IMG/VR virus record: IMGVR_UViG_3300021961_000231
Location: 1-39,869 of that record
Origin: a virus
Length of the DNA stretch: 39,869 nucleotides
Reading direction: 5' to 3' (one strand)
In this document: positions 24,834 to 31,550 of the stretch, one piece after another
How the letters are laid out: the number at the start of each line of letters is the position of its first letter
How positions within the stretch are numbered: the first letter of the stretch is position 1
Translations under genes and position numbers: made by a program
The notes under the pieces: model-generated
What the model saw: the letters and a program-made list of their open reading frames with translations, nothing else
Told to the model about the DNA's origin: nothing
The model's database searches: none

Positions 24834-24853
24834 AAAAAAGCCCCCGAAGAGGC
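24834..24853 (-). terminator. Rho-independent terminator with UUCG loop after the 90-aa gene
   Basis: On the minus strand GCCTC-TTCG-GGGGC forms a 5-bp stem with a C(UUCG)G tetraloop and is followed by six T. It lies seven bases past the stop of the 24861-25133 gene. Confidence 0.85.
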
Positions 24854-24860
24854 CGGGTGA

Positions 24861-25133
24861 TCAGGATTGGATAAGTGCCAGTTCGTATTCCCAGCGGTTG
24901 TCATCAATCTGCTCAAAGGCACTGGGCTCAGCGCGAAGCAGGTTGGTCCAGCCGCGCTTGCAACCATGCTTAACGGCTGCCTTCCACAACTGGCGCAGTT
25001 CTTCAACGGTCATGACTTCCTTTTCAATTTCAGCGCCGAACTGATTGATGGTGATCAGGGTGCCTTCGGAGCCGTTGACGGTAAAAAGGAAGTTGTTTTT
25101 GCCGTTAGTCAGAGAGTGGGTTGCGATGGTCAT
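24861..25133 (-). CDS. Moron-like gene for a 90-aa hypothetical protein
   Basis: This 90-aa soluble alpha/beta protein has an N-terminal beta part (NNFLFTVNGSEGTLITINQF) and a helical middle (MTVEELRQLWKAAVKHGCKR). It is flanked by its own TTGACA-type promoter upstream and a UUCG terminator downstream, and a further terminator separates it from the large terminase gene. This independent unit inside the packaging module is the classic layout of a moron, a gene expressed apart from the late operon. The product is not recognised. It might alter the host or act early. Confidence 0.72.
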   Translation of the reverse strand: MTIATHSLTNGKNNFLFTVNGSEGTLITINQFGAEIEKEVMTVEELRQLWKAAVKHGCKRGWTNLLRAEPSAFEQIDDNRWEYELALIQS

Positions 25134-25169
25134 GATCTTGCGTGTGGTGGGGTCGCCCCCTGTCCCCTA

Positions 25170-25199
25170 ATTATGGGGTATACCCCCGGCCCCTGTCAA
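25170..25199 (-). promoter_or_regulatory. Sigma70-type promoter with embedded GGGGTATACCCC palindrome
   Basis: On the minus strand TTGACA (25199-25194), an 18-base gap and CATAAT (25175-25170) form the best consensus promoter of the window. A perfect 12-bp palindrome, GGGGTATACCCC (25175-25186), lies between the two hexamers, touching the -10, where a bound repressor would block polymerase. It should drive the 90-aa gene ending at 24861. Confidence 0.75.
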
Positions 25200-25204
25200 C
25201 AGGC

Positions 25205-25231
25205 AAAAGAAAACCCCCGCCGAAGCGGAGG
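25205..25231 (-). terminator. Rho-independent terminator after large terminase, UUCG loop
   Basis: On the minus strand CCTCCGC-TTCG-GCGGGGG makes a 7-bp stem with a C(UUCG)G loop, followed by TTTTCTTTT. It should end the terminase transcript and insulate the promoter just downstream. Confidence 0.87.
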
Positions 25232-25450
25232 CTCTTCTGCCCTGAAATATCCCTCGGCACGCCCGCTTGAGCATGCGTGTTCCCGACTTCAATTCCTGAT
25301 GACTGATATTGAAATGGACCCCGTTAGACGCAACAAAGGCGAATCGGCCGTGCTCGGGGAGAGCAGTTGTGACGGGGGTCTGGTATCACCCAGCCGTTTT
25401 CCGTCAGATCCAATCAAATGACAGCAAACGACAAGGGCCTGCCGTTGAGG
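25232..25450. other. Non-coding stretch downstream of large terminase
   Basis: No convincing gene, tRNA or repeat is visible in these 219 bases between the terminase stop and its terminator. Together with the promoter and terminator to its left this makes the longest gene-free interval (25134-25450). It may be a long 3' untranslated region or hold a small RNA, but nothing shows this directly. Confidence 0.5.
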
Positions 25451-26791
25451 TCAATATAGCCTGATTCCAGTGCCGCGGCCAACGCCCTGATGCAGTGGGT
25501 TGAACTCACGCCACACCACATACCCCAGCGCATCAACCATGTGATCGTGCCCGCCTTCCTTGTCAGGTTCGCCCTTCTCAGTCCAGCTCTGCAGCTCCAA
25601 GCACTCGATCAGCCGCGCACAACCCTGAGCCACGCTGAGCCGGACCTCGCCCTTGCCGTTTTCCAGTAGACCTTGAACAGCACTAACCCGATCACGAACG
25701 GCAGGATTTGACCGGCCCGACTGGTTGCTGAACCCGTAGCTTTCCAGGATTTGAATGTCGGTGCGGCTGGCATTGGTGCTGCGGTTGCCGCCTGAGGCGT
25801 CGGGGTACACATATATATGGTGCATCGGGTAACGCCGTTTCAACTCCTGCGCCAGGGCGTCCGTATCGTGCGCGCCGCTGATCTCATCCACCACGGTCAG
25901 CTTGTTGCCGCTGCGTACCGCGACGACTGCCGACATGTTGCCAACGTTGAAGTCAACGCCTACCCGCAACGGCTCACCGCTGAAGTCAGCCACGCTGGCC
26001 ACCACATGCTTGGCACGGTCGAACCTGTCGTAAACCTGTCCCGTATTGAGATTGACCCAAAGGCCTTCTAAATACGACTTGATCAGCTGCGGCGGATAGT
26101 TCGCCATCAGGCTGTCCACAAACCCGTCAGGCAAATACGGGTTATCCATAGTGCGAGCGCGAATCAGCGCCGTGTCTTCACCAGCGTTACGGTCGAACGT
26201 GTCAAATGCCCAGCCATAACCCTCAGGCGTCGTGGCGGCATAGAACTGTTGGACATTGCCAGCACGAAGACGGGCAAGAGCCATGCGAGTGGCCTGTTCA
26301 GCAACGCGCTTATTCGCCGTGTCCGCTTCATCGAAGCCAATGGCGCAAAGGTTTTGGCCACGAATGCGGTTCCACGTCTCCATGGTGCGGAGCAGGATCG
26401 TATGGCTGCCTTCAGCGAAATGCAGCTGGTATTCCGGCAACGGGCTGACGCGGAAGTCAAACGGGATTTCCCACTCTTCCAACAGGTCATCCATCGTGCG
26501 CTGAAGGATGTCACGCAGCATTGGCGCGACGGGCTCAAACAACGCTGAGACGTAGCCAATGTTTAGGGCTGCCATGTGAACAGCCTTGGCAACGAGGCCA
26601 TGGGTCTTACCAGCACCGAAGCCACAGACCAGGGCGAGCTTGCGGTGGTCGGTGTCATCACAGAAGGCGAGCTGATGCGGCAGAAGGGTTTGCCGAATGC
26701 GGGCCAGGGTTTCCTGAGCGGGCGGGCCAGTGAGCTGAGCGGTTGGCGGTTCTAGAAGATTGCCGCCAGGTGCATTAGCCAGCAGGCTCAT
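25451..26791 (-). CDS. terL: Terminase large subunit
   Basis: This 446-aa packaging motor has both expected domains. In the ATPase part the Walker A is CGFGAGKTHG (residues 56-65) and the Walker B is IGFDEAD (151-157), with the coupling motif AATTPEG near 185-191. In the nuclease part the acidic residues are Asp280 in VGVDFNVG, Asp331 in YPDASGG and the Asp in HDHMVDALGY near 415-423. It threads DNA into the procapsid and cuts it. It overlaps the small subunit gene by four bases. The packaging type (cos or headful) cannot be told from the sequence alone. Confidence 0.93.
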   Translation of the reverse strand: MSLLANAPGGNLLEPPTAQLTGPPAQETLARIRQTLLPHQLAFCDDTDHRKLALVCGFGAGKTHGLVAKAVHMAALNIGYVSALFEPVAPMLRDILQRTMDDLLEEWEIPFDFRVSPLPEYQLHFAEGSHTILLRTMETWNRIRGQNLCAIGFDEADTANKRVAEQATRMALARLRAGNVQQFYAATTPEGYGWAFDTFDRNAGEDTALIRARTMDNPYLPDGFVDSLMANYPPQLIKSYLEGLWVNLNTGQVYDRFDRAKHVVASVADFSGEPLRVGVDFNVGNMSAVVAVRSGNKLTVVDEISGAHDTDALAQELKRRYPMHHIYVYPDASGGNRSTNASRTDIQILESYGFSNQSGRSNPAVRDRVSAVQGLLENGKGEVRLSVAQGCARLIECLELQSWTEKGEPDKEGGHDHMVDALGYVVWREFNPLHQGVGRGTGIRLY

Positions 26792-27105
26792 AAATCAAAG
26801 CCGATGAGCTTGGCTTGGAGCTGGATGGAGTTGATGGCCACTTGCGTTTGGCCGCGCTTGTAGGCGGACTGTTCGTAGGTACGAAGGCGGCCTAGGGCCT
26901 CAGCTAGCCAAGCAGGGCGCGCCATATCGGCGTCCTGTTCAAGGCGAATTCTTGCGCGCTGAATATATTCATCGGCTTGACGCGCTGAACAGTTCCACTG
27001 ATTCGCTGAGAATTGAACGATCTGCCCGCGTGATTGTCCTTCGGTCAAAAGACCGTAAATCGTGTCAACACGGAAGTTCACTTCGGCAGCAGTGGAGCGC
27101 GCCAA
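26788..27105 (-). CDS. terS: Terminase small subunit
   Basis: This 105-aa helical protein lies directly upstream of the large terminase with a four-base overlap. Near residues 20-52 a helix-turn-helix-like segment (GQIVQFSANQWNCSARQADE, then YIQRARIRL) fits DNA recognition of the packaging site. A second helical stretch (LAEALGRLRTYEQSAYKRG) fits ring assembly. It is the first gene of the leftward block. The subunit identity rests on position plus this pattern. Confidence 0.8.
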   Translation of the reverse strand: MARSTAAEVNFRVDTIYGLLTEGQSRGQIVQFSANQWNCSARQADEYIQRARIRLEQDADMARPAWLAEALGRLRTYEQSAYKRGQTQVAINSIQLQAKLIGFDL

Positions 27106-27166
27106 GTTTGCGGAAAAAGTTGATTGTTAACAGGATAAACCCAAATTGGTGATGTGCGTTCTTTTG

Positions 27167-27210
27167 AGACGCGGATGAGACAAGCGTGACTCAAATAGAC
27201 GGGATGAGAC
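27167..27210. repeat. Direct repeats in the divergent control region
   Basis: AGACGCGGATGAGAC (27167-27181) and AGAC-GGGATGAGAC (27197-27210) are near-identical repeats offset by 30 bases, about three helical turns. They lie between the leftward terminase gene and the rightward early promoter. They could be operator half-sites, a packaging-recognition site for the small terminase, or origin iterons. Confidence 0.6.
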
Positions 27211-27234
27211 TGCCGAAATCGTGTCCTGCGGCAC

Positions 27235-27263
27235 TTGACTGGCCGGTTCGAGCTGGCTAATCT
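27235..27263 (+). promoter_or_regulatory. Early rightward promoter
   Basis: TTGACT (27235-27240), a 17-base gap and TAATCT (27258-27263) match a sigma70-type promoter. Transcription would start near 27270, giving a leader of about 45 bases to the ATG at 27316. It lies at the head of the plus-strand replication block. Confidence 0.68.
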
Positions 27264-27315
27264 TTTTGCCGTGCATTGCCGCACATTTCCGATTTTTCCC
27301 GATCACACCCGCAAA

Positions 27316-27828
27316 ATGCCGCTACGCGCCGACCTCCGTATTCCAGACGATTTGGCGTCTGTTGTAATGCGTCACAAACCGAGTTACCTGTCCCTGTCTG
27401 CGTTTTGCCTGCATCTAATCGCCCTAGGGGTTGACAGCAACGTTACGCTGGCGGAGCGACCGAAGGGGAGCGAAGCCTCTAACTCTTCTATTACTAGTAA
27501 TAAGAAGAAAGATAAATCATTAAATAGGACGATTCCAGCTGCGCTGGAGCCCCTGTCGGGGCTGATCAACGACTTTTTTCGGGTCAAGAAGGGCAGCAAG
27601 GGTGAAGTGGCTTGGAAGCTGCTCATGACCAATCTCAGCAAGATCCGTGAGAAATACGGTGACGCCGTTGTTGCGGCTCAGCTGGAATTAGGGATCAACG
27701 GCAAGTGGGCTGGGATCACCCTTGAGCGATATGAGCAATTCGGGCGGCCTGCGTCCAAGGGCTCATCCGGCTCAGCACCGCTGATCTATCAGCCAAAACC
27801 CGATACCGACTGGGCGAACGCCGAATGA
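27316..27828 (+). CDS. First early gene, possible helicase loader
   Basis: This 170-aa protein starts at the ATG at 27316, where MPLRADLRIPDDLASVV looks like a folded N-terminus. Upstream in-frame codons lie inside the promoter and are rejected. A polar linker (residues about 60-75, Ser/Lys-rich) joins a C-terminal helical domain with EVAWKLLMTNLSKIREKYGD and a GINGKWAGITLERYEQFGRP segment. That domain, placed two genes before a DnaB-type helicase, resembles primosomal or loader proteins in position. Function is an inference, as no AAA+ motif is present. Confidence 0.65.
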   Translation: MPLRADLRIPDDLASVVMRHKPSYLSLSAFCLHLIALGVDSNVTLAERPKGSEASNSSITSNKKKDKSLNRTIPAALEPLSGLINDFFRVKKGSKGEVAWKLLMTNLSKIREKYGDAVVAAQLELGINGKWAGITLERYEQFGRPASKGSSGSAPLIYQPKPDTDWANAE

Positions 27829-27965
27829 ACCGCGAACAACTAATCCGGGATTTGTGGGATCAAGTGGATGACCTGCAAGCAATGCGAGAACACTGGGCCA
27901 CCCTTGACGAGGACCAATGGCTTGCAGCAGCTGATCAAGTGATGGGTTATGGCGATGAAGACTGA
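27825..27965 (+). CDS. Small acidic protein between loader and helicase genes
   Basis: This 46-aa protein (MNREQLIRDLWDQVDDLQAM, then REHWATLDEDQWLAAADQVM, ending in acidic residues) is mostly helical. Its ATG overlaps the previous stop by four bases and its end overlaps the helicase gene by 17 bases, so it is embedded in the replication operon. No family is recognised. It might modulate the helicase. Confidence 0.62.
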   Translation: MNREQLIRDLWDQVDDLQAMREHWATLDEDQWLAAADQVMGYGDED

Positions 27966-29403
27966 GACACAAGCTCCGATCACATGGGATACCGCGCTGT
28001 ATGAGCGGCTGTTTATTGGCTTTGCTGCGCGGAACGTTGCTGCTAGGTGGCTGCCTGAGATCTTGTGCCAGGTCAATGAAGACTGGTTCCTGCATCGGCA
28101 CCGCCGCTTGGTCTACGAGGCTCTGTGCGGGCTACACACGCGGAACCGGGCTAGGGGCGCCTTTTTTACGCCCAAGGCCCTTGCAGGAGCTTCTGAGGCG
28201 CTTTGCGGTGATCCGACGGGATGGGCTGCAGAGGAGATCCAGGACTGCATGGCCGCAGAATCCGAAACCTTCATCACTGAAGCCAGCCTGAAGGCAACCT
28301 TGATCCCCGCGTGGCATGTCGCCAAGGGAAGACCGGCGGTGCGACGCGAGTTGATGCTCGCGGATGAATTACTGGGCTTAACGGCGATGCAGGGGACGCA
28401 GACGCTTGAGGATGTCTCCAATCACCTGCGCGCCGCCTGCGAGCAATGGGACAAGGCCATGCATGGGCTGCCCGACGAGAACCGGGTAACAGCCCACAGC
28501 GTCGTGGCTGAACTGCTTACGCCAGTCGATGACAGCAAGCCGGATCACTGCAGCACGGGCATCAGCGACCTTGACGGAATGCTGGGTGGCGGCATTGCTA
28601 TGGACAACGCCGTGGTTCATGGACGATTGATCACCGTGGCAGGCAGGCCGGGCATGGGCAAAACGGCGTTCCTCTGCTCACTTGCACACAACGTCAGTCA
28701 AGGTGGCGGCGGAGTTCTGCTTTATTCCTTGGAAGTCGATGCAAAACAGATTTATACGCGGTTGCTTGGTATTCACGATTTCACAAACCAGCTCATAACT
28801 AAGGGCCGAATCGTTGAGGCGCTGACCCTGAAAAACCTTCGCAATCGAAGCTTCACTGAAGCTCAACGGGAGCGGCTAAGAAGTTACGCAAAAGATCTGT
28901 CTCAAAACCTTGTCATCTACGACCAATCAGTTTCACTTGATCAAATTTGCAATCAGGTTCGACTGCAGAAGCGACGCGACGAAAACGTTCGTTTGGTGTG
29001 TATTGACTATCTGGGCCTGATGGAACTGCCCGATGCAGAGACCCAAACGCTCGCCATTGGCCGTGCAACAAGGGCCCTAAAGCTTCTGGCCGTGGAGTTG
29101 AAGATAGATATTATGCTTTTATCTCAGCTGAACCGTGGAGTTGAGGGCAGGACTAACAAAACGCCACAGCTTTCAGACCTACGGGATAGCGGTCGCATCG
29201 AGGAAGACTCTGATGCAGTGATTGGACTATTTCGCCCGGAGTATTACGACCCAACCACTCAGCCAAATCAAATTGAGTTACACATGTTGAAAAATCGGCA
29301 TGGCATTACAGGAAAACTAACTCTTGGTTTTGATGGAAAAACTGGCGTAGTTTATGGCGAACTTCCTGTAAGAAAACCACTTGCAAATGAAGAGGCATGG
29401 TGA
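27949..29403 (+). CDS. dnaB: Replicative DNA helicase, DnaB type
   Basis: This 484-aa hexameric helicase unwinds DNA at the fork using ATP. Residues about 1-170 form a helical N-terminal domain of DnaB_N type. The RecA-like core has Walker A AGRPGMGKTA (231-240), a catalytic Glu region YSLEVDAKQIYTRL (259-272), Walker B VCIDYLGLM (350-358), and the LSQLNRGVEGR block (391-401) followed by LRDSGRIEEDSD (411-422). No primase or zinc domain is fused, and no primase gene is seen elsewhere, so the host primase is probably used. The start could also be the ATG six bases later. Confidence 0.93.
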   Translation: MAMKTETQAPITWDTALYERLFIGFAARNVAARWLPEILCQVNEDWFLHRHRRLVYEALCGLHTRNRARGAFFTPKALAGASEALCGDPTGWAAEEIQDCMAAESETFITEASLKATLIPAWHVAKGRPAVRRELMLADELLGLTAMQGTQTLEDVSNHLRAACEQWDKAMHGLPDENRVTAHSVVAELLTPVDDSKPDHCSTGISDLDGMLGGGIAMDNAVVHGRLITVAGRPGMGKTAFLCSLAHNVSQGGGGVLLYSLEVDAKQIYTRLLGIHDFTNQLITKGRIVEALTLKNLRNRSFTEAQRERLRSYAKDLSQNLVIYDQSVSLDQICNQVRLQKRRDENVRLVCIDYLGLMELPDAETQTLAIGRATRALKLLAVELKIDIMLLSQLNRGVEGRTNKTPQLSDLRDSGRIEEDSDAVIGLFRPEYYDPTTQPNQIELHMLKNRHGITGKLTLGFDGKTGVVYGELPVRKPLANEEAW

Positions 29404-30041
29404 TGGATGACCGCTGGCTGAGCCCGTTACCGATCAAGTTCGACGATGAGGCGCACCGGTATTGCTGGGAGCCGACAGGGCAGTGGCTGAATCATTCAGT
29501 GACGAAGGTGTGCAAGGGCACGAAGGATGCGTGGGCGATGAAGCGCATCATGGAGACCAAGCACATCTGGGAACCGCGTGGGAAGTCGGTTCACGCGGCG
29601 CTGGAGACCTTTCTGAAGACTGGTGATCCGGGCCAGTACCCAGAGGAATACAAGGAATGGGTTGAGCCGTTACTTGAGCATTCCGTTTGGAAGACGTACG
29701 AGGCAGTGGCCTGTGAGTACAGGTTGGCTGATGTGGAGCGCAGCATCGCCGGGTCGTTTGATTGTTTGCTGCGGCGGAAGGATGACCACAATCAGCTCGT
29801 GCTGGTGGATTTGAAGACCCAGGGCAAGGCTGATGCCAGTCCGTATGACGTGAGCACGCAGCTTGGCGGGTATCTGGGAATGCTCAGCCTGCATTGGCCG
29901 AAGCTGTATGTGCAGAAGGCTGGTGTGCTGTGGGCTAGGCCGGGGTCAACGACGCTGCAGAAGGTTGACGTGGATCAGGCGGTGATCGAATGGCAGGGCG
30001 CCAGGGATGCGTTCCTGATGCTGAATCAACCTGAGTTCTAG
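29403..30041 (+). CDS. PD-(D/E)XK exonuclease, RecB/Cas4-like
   Basis: This 212-aa nuclease has the ordered motifs of the RecB/lambda-exonuclease-like clan. These are RGKSVHAALETFL with His64, Asp120 in SIAGSFDCLL, the core LVDLKT (Asp136, Lys138), and STQLGGYLGM with Gln153 and Tyr157. It likely makes single-stranded ends for the annealing protein encoded further downstream. I chose the ATG at 29403, which overlaps the helicase stop (TGATG); an ATG two codons earlier is also possible. Confidence 0.85.
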   Translation: MDDRWLSPLPIKFDDEAHRYCWEPTGQWLNHSVTKVCKGTKDAWAMKRIMETKHIWEPRGKSVHAALETFLKTGDPGQYPEEYKEWVEPLLEHSVWKTYEAVACEYRLADVERSIAGSFDCLLRRKDDHNQLVLVDLKTQGKADASPYDVSTQLGGYLGMLSLHWPKLYVQKAGVLWARPGSTTLQKVDVDQAVIEWQGARDAFLMLNQPEF

Positions 30042-30044
30042 GGG

Positions 30045-30074
30045 TTGCCAGCCCCTTGCGTTTAGGGGTATACT
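30045..30074 (+). promoter_or_regulatory. Promoter/operator motif with GGGGTATACTCC
   Basis: TTGCCA (30045-30050), an 18-base gap and TATACT (30069-30074) form a sigma70-like promoter. The TTTAGGGGTATACTCCACCT segment is shared with sites at 19943, 32292 and 34140. It is followed after 23 bases by the ATG at 30098 and starts four bases past the nuclease stop. Confidence 0.68.
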
Positions 30075-30097
30075 CCACCTGCAGAGATGCCCCACGC

Positions 30098-30505
30098 ATG
30101 ATCGAACCAATTAGTTCAGAAGAGCTGGAATGGGCCAGGCAGGCCCGCGCACGCCATCCTGAAATCACTTCCTATGGATTTGGCTTGCCCGGCAATGACA
30201 AAGATCACTTTGAAGAATCAGGTGATTCTGGCCTGCAAATGATTGTTGCTTGCCGTCGTTGGCTGACTGGTCAAAAGTTTCGCAAAACTATTAATCCAAT
30301 CGACTGCCCAGGGTCGTATGCAGCCAAGCACATGGTTGAGTCCTGGCCGGGAAACCCCAAAGAGCCAACCAAATACATATACGAAGGCGCCTTGATCCTG
30401 GCAGCAGTAGCCCTTGGTGTGCCGTACAAACAAAAAACAGGCCACTGGGGTATTTATTTGGGTCTCAGCCGCAAAACCATCCCTTCAAACTTTTTCTACG
30501 CATGA
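30098..30505 (+). CDS. Conserved hypothetical protein, first gene after a motif promoter
   Basis: This 135-aa protein starts at the ATG at 30098. An earlier in-frame TTG at 30056 is rejected because it precedes the promoter -10. The pattern SYAAKHMVESWPGN, then YIYEGALILAAVALGVPYK and GHWGIYLGLSRK resembles a small protein family seen in many phages, with an S-Y-x-x-K-H-x-x-E...G-A-x-I-A-A-A core. The activity is unknown to me. It is followed by an ATGA overlap with the next gene. Confidence 0.68.
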   Translation: MIEPISSEELEWARQARARHPEITSYGFGLPGNDKDHFEESGDSGLQMIVACRRWLTGQKFRKTINPIDCPGSYAAKHMVESWPGNPKEPTKYIYEGALILAAVALGVPYKQKTGHWGIYLGLSRKTIPSNFFYA

Positions 30506-30810
30506 CCAACCCCAGCCTTCTCCTCGGTGCCATCGCCAGCACCAAAGCTGAAATCAAGCGCCACGAAGACGCCCTTCAGGTTCTGATGGACGACCTAGCC
30601 CTGATGTACGCCACGGGCGAAATGGACGACCTCAAAGACGAAGACGGCAATCTTGTCCACGAAGCCGTCAAGGTATCCCGCTGCACCCGCACGAGTTGGC
30701 AGTACAGCAATGCCGTCAAGGAACTTCAGCAGCTCGAACAGTTCGAGGGCGTAGCGAGTAAAAAGGAGACGGAGTATTGGCGGGTGACCCTGCCGAAAGC
30801 AGAGTTCTGA
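30502..30810 (+). CDS. Coiled-coil hypothetical protein
   Basis: This 102-aa protein begins with a helical, charged region (IASTKAEIKRHEDALQVLMD) and has an acidic turn (EMDDLKDEDGNLVHEAVKVS) before a second helix (AVKELQQLEQFEGVASKKE). The pattern resembles small phage accessory proteins with coiled coils in replication operons. It is coupled on both sides by four-base or one-base overlaps. No catalytic residues are recognisable. Confidence 0.62.
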   Translation: MTNPSLLLGAIASTKAEIKRHEDALQVLMDDLALMYATGEMDDLKDEDGNLVHEAVKVSRCTRTSWQYSNAVKELQQLEQFEGVASKKETEYWRVTLPKAEF

Positions 30811-31016
30811 TGGCTGACACTCCCATAGATGACCGTATCGAGGCCATCCTCTTCAAATACGACCTATGGGAGCCAGATCAGTACCGCGATGCCGTTGCTG
30901 AACTCACCGTCTATCTACTGACCTTGACCAATGAAGAGCTTGAGGGCAGCTTGTACCACCAACGCCTTAGAGACAAGGTTCACCTTGAAAATTGTTTGAT
31001 GCGATCCGATGGCTAA
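30810..31016 (+). CDS. Small acidic hypothetical protein
   Basis: This 68-aa protein starts at an ATG overlapping the previous stop (TGATG). Sequence segments IDDRIEAILFKYDLWEPDQY and AVAELTVYLLTLTNEELEGS predict a helical soluble protein. It overlaps the next small gene by eight bases. I do not recognise it. Confidence 0.62.
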   Translation: MADTPIDDRIEAILFKYDLWEPDQYRDAVAELTVYLLTLTNEELEGSLYHQRLRDKVHLENCLMRSDG

Positions 31017-31143
31017 CCCCTACAACCTGTCCTGGCAGACACGATTTTTGTTTTGGCTGTTATCAAAGCGTCCAGACGTGGTGGGCATTAATTTGAGCGC
31101 GCCCGTTGACCATTTGAATCGTTGCCTCAGTCACACCAGATGA
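31009..31143 (+). CDS. Small hypothetical protein upstream of RusA
   Basis: This 44-aa protein (MANPYNLSWQTRFLFWLLSK, then RPDVVGINLSAPVDHLNRCL) overlaps the previous gene by eight bases and the resolvase ATG by four bases. The early hydrophobic patch is short for a membrane segment. It may be a small regulator or an accessory peptide. It is supported mostly by tight gene packing. Confidence 0.5.
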   Translation: MANPYNLSWQTRFLFWLLSKRPDVVGINLSAPVDHLNRCLSHTR

Positions 31144-31550
31144 AGTTTGCTGTTCAAGGAGTTGAACCGGCACCGCAAGGCAGCAAACGCCATGTAGGCA
31201 ATGGTCGAATGGTGGAATCATCCAAGAAGGTGAAGCCGTGGCGTTTTGCCGTCAGTCAGGCAGCCTTGGAGACCAGCCATGAAATGTTCGACGGTCCCGT
31301 TTATGTGGGCATCACATTTCTATTTGCCAGGCCGAAGGCGCATTACAACACCAAAGGCATCCTCAAGCCGAATGCACCATTTCACAAAGTCAGCAAGCCG
31401 GATATTGACAAGCTATGCCGCTCAACCCTTGATGGCATCACCGGAATCCTGCTGAAGGATGACTCTCAGGTGGCTTGTTTGATGGCCACAAAGCAATACG
31501 CCAACGAAGGCGAATACATCGGGGCAATCATCACCATCAACCCACTGTGA
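31140..31550 (+). CDS. rusA: RusA-type Holliday junction resolvase
   Basis: This 136-aa endonuclease resolves four-way junctions made in recombination-driven replication. The RusA signature is visible: HKVSKPDIDKLCRSTLDGIT near residues 82-101 and LLKDDSQVACLMATKQYA near 104-121. Candidate metal-binding residues are Asp88, Asp90 and Asp107 or Asp108. I chose the ATG at 31140, coupled to the preceding stop, over an ATG 18 bases earlier. Together with the nuclease and annealing protein it makes a recombination set. Confidence 0.85.
   Translation: MKFAVQGVEPAPQGSKRHVGNGRMVESSKKVKPWRFAVSQAALETSHEMFDGPVYVGITFLFARPKAHYNTKGILKPNAPFHKVSKPDIDKLCRSTLDGITGILLKDDSQVACLMATKQYANEGEYIGAIITINPL

Noticed and set aside
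24445-25044. A 199-codon plus-strand frame across three small minus-strand genes
   Set aside because: It crosses a terminator and three genes with better sequence support, and its product looks random and basic.
25232-25450. Possible tRNA or small gene in the terminase 3' region
   Set aside because: Short G-rich hairpins are present, but no acceptor/T-loop arrangement or coding frame with a start signal could be supported.
30056-30097. Upstream TTG start for the gene at 30098
   Set aside because: It would place translation start before the predicted -10 TATACT. The ATG at 30098 fits the promoter better.
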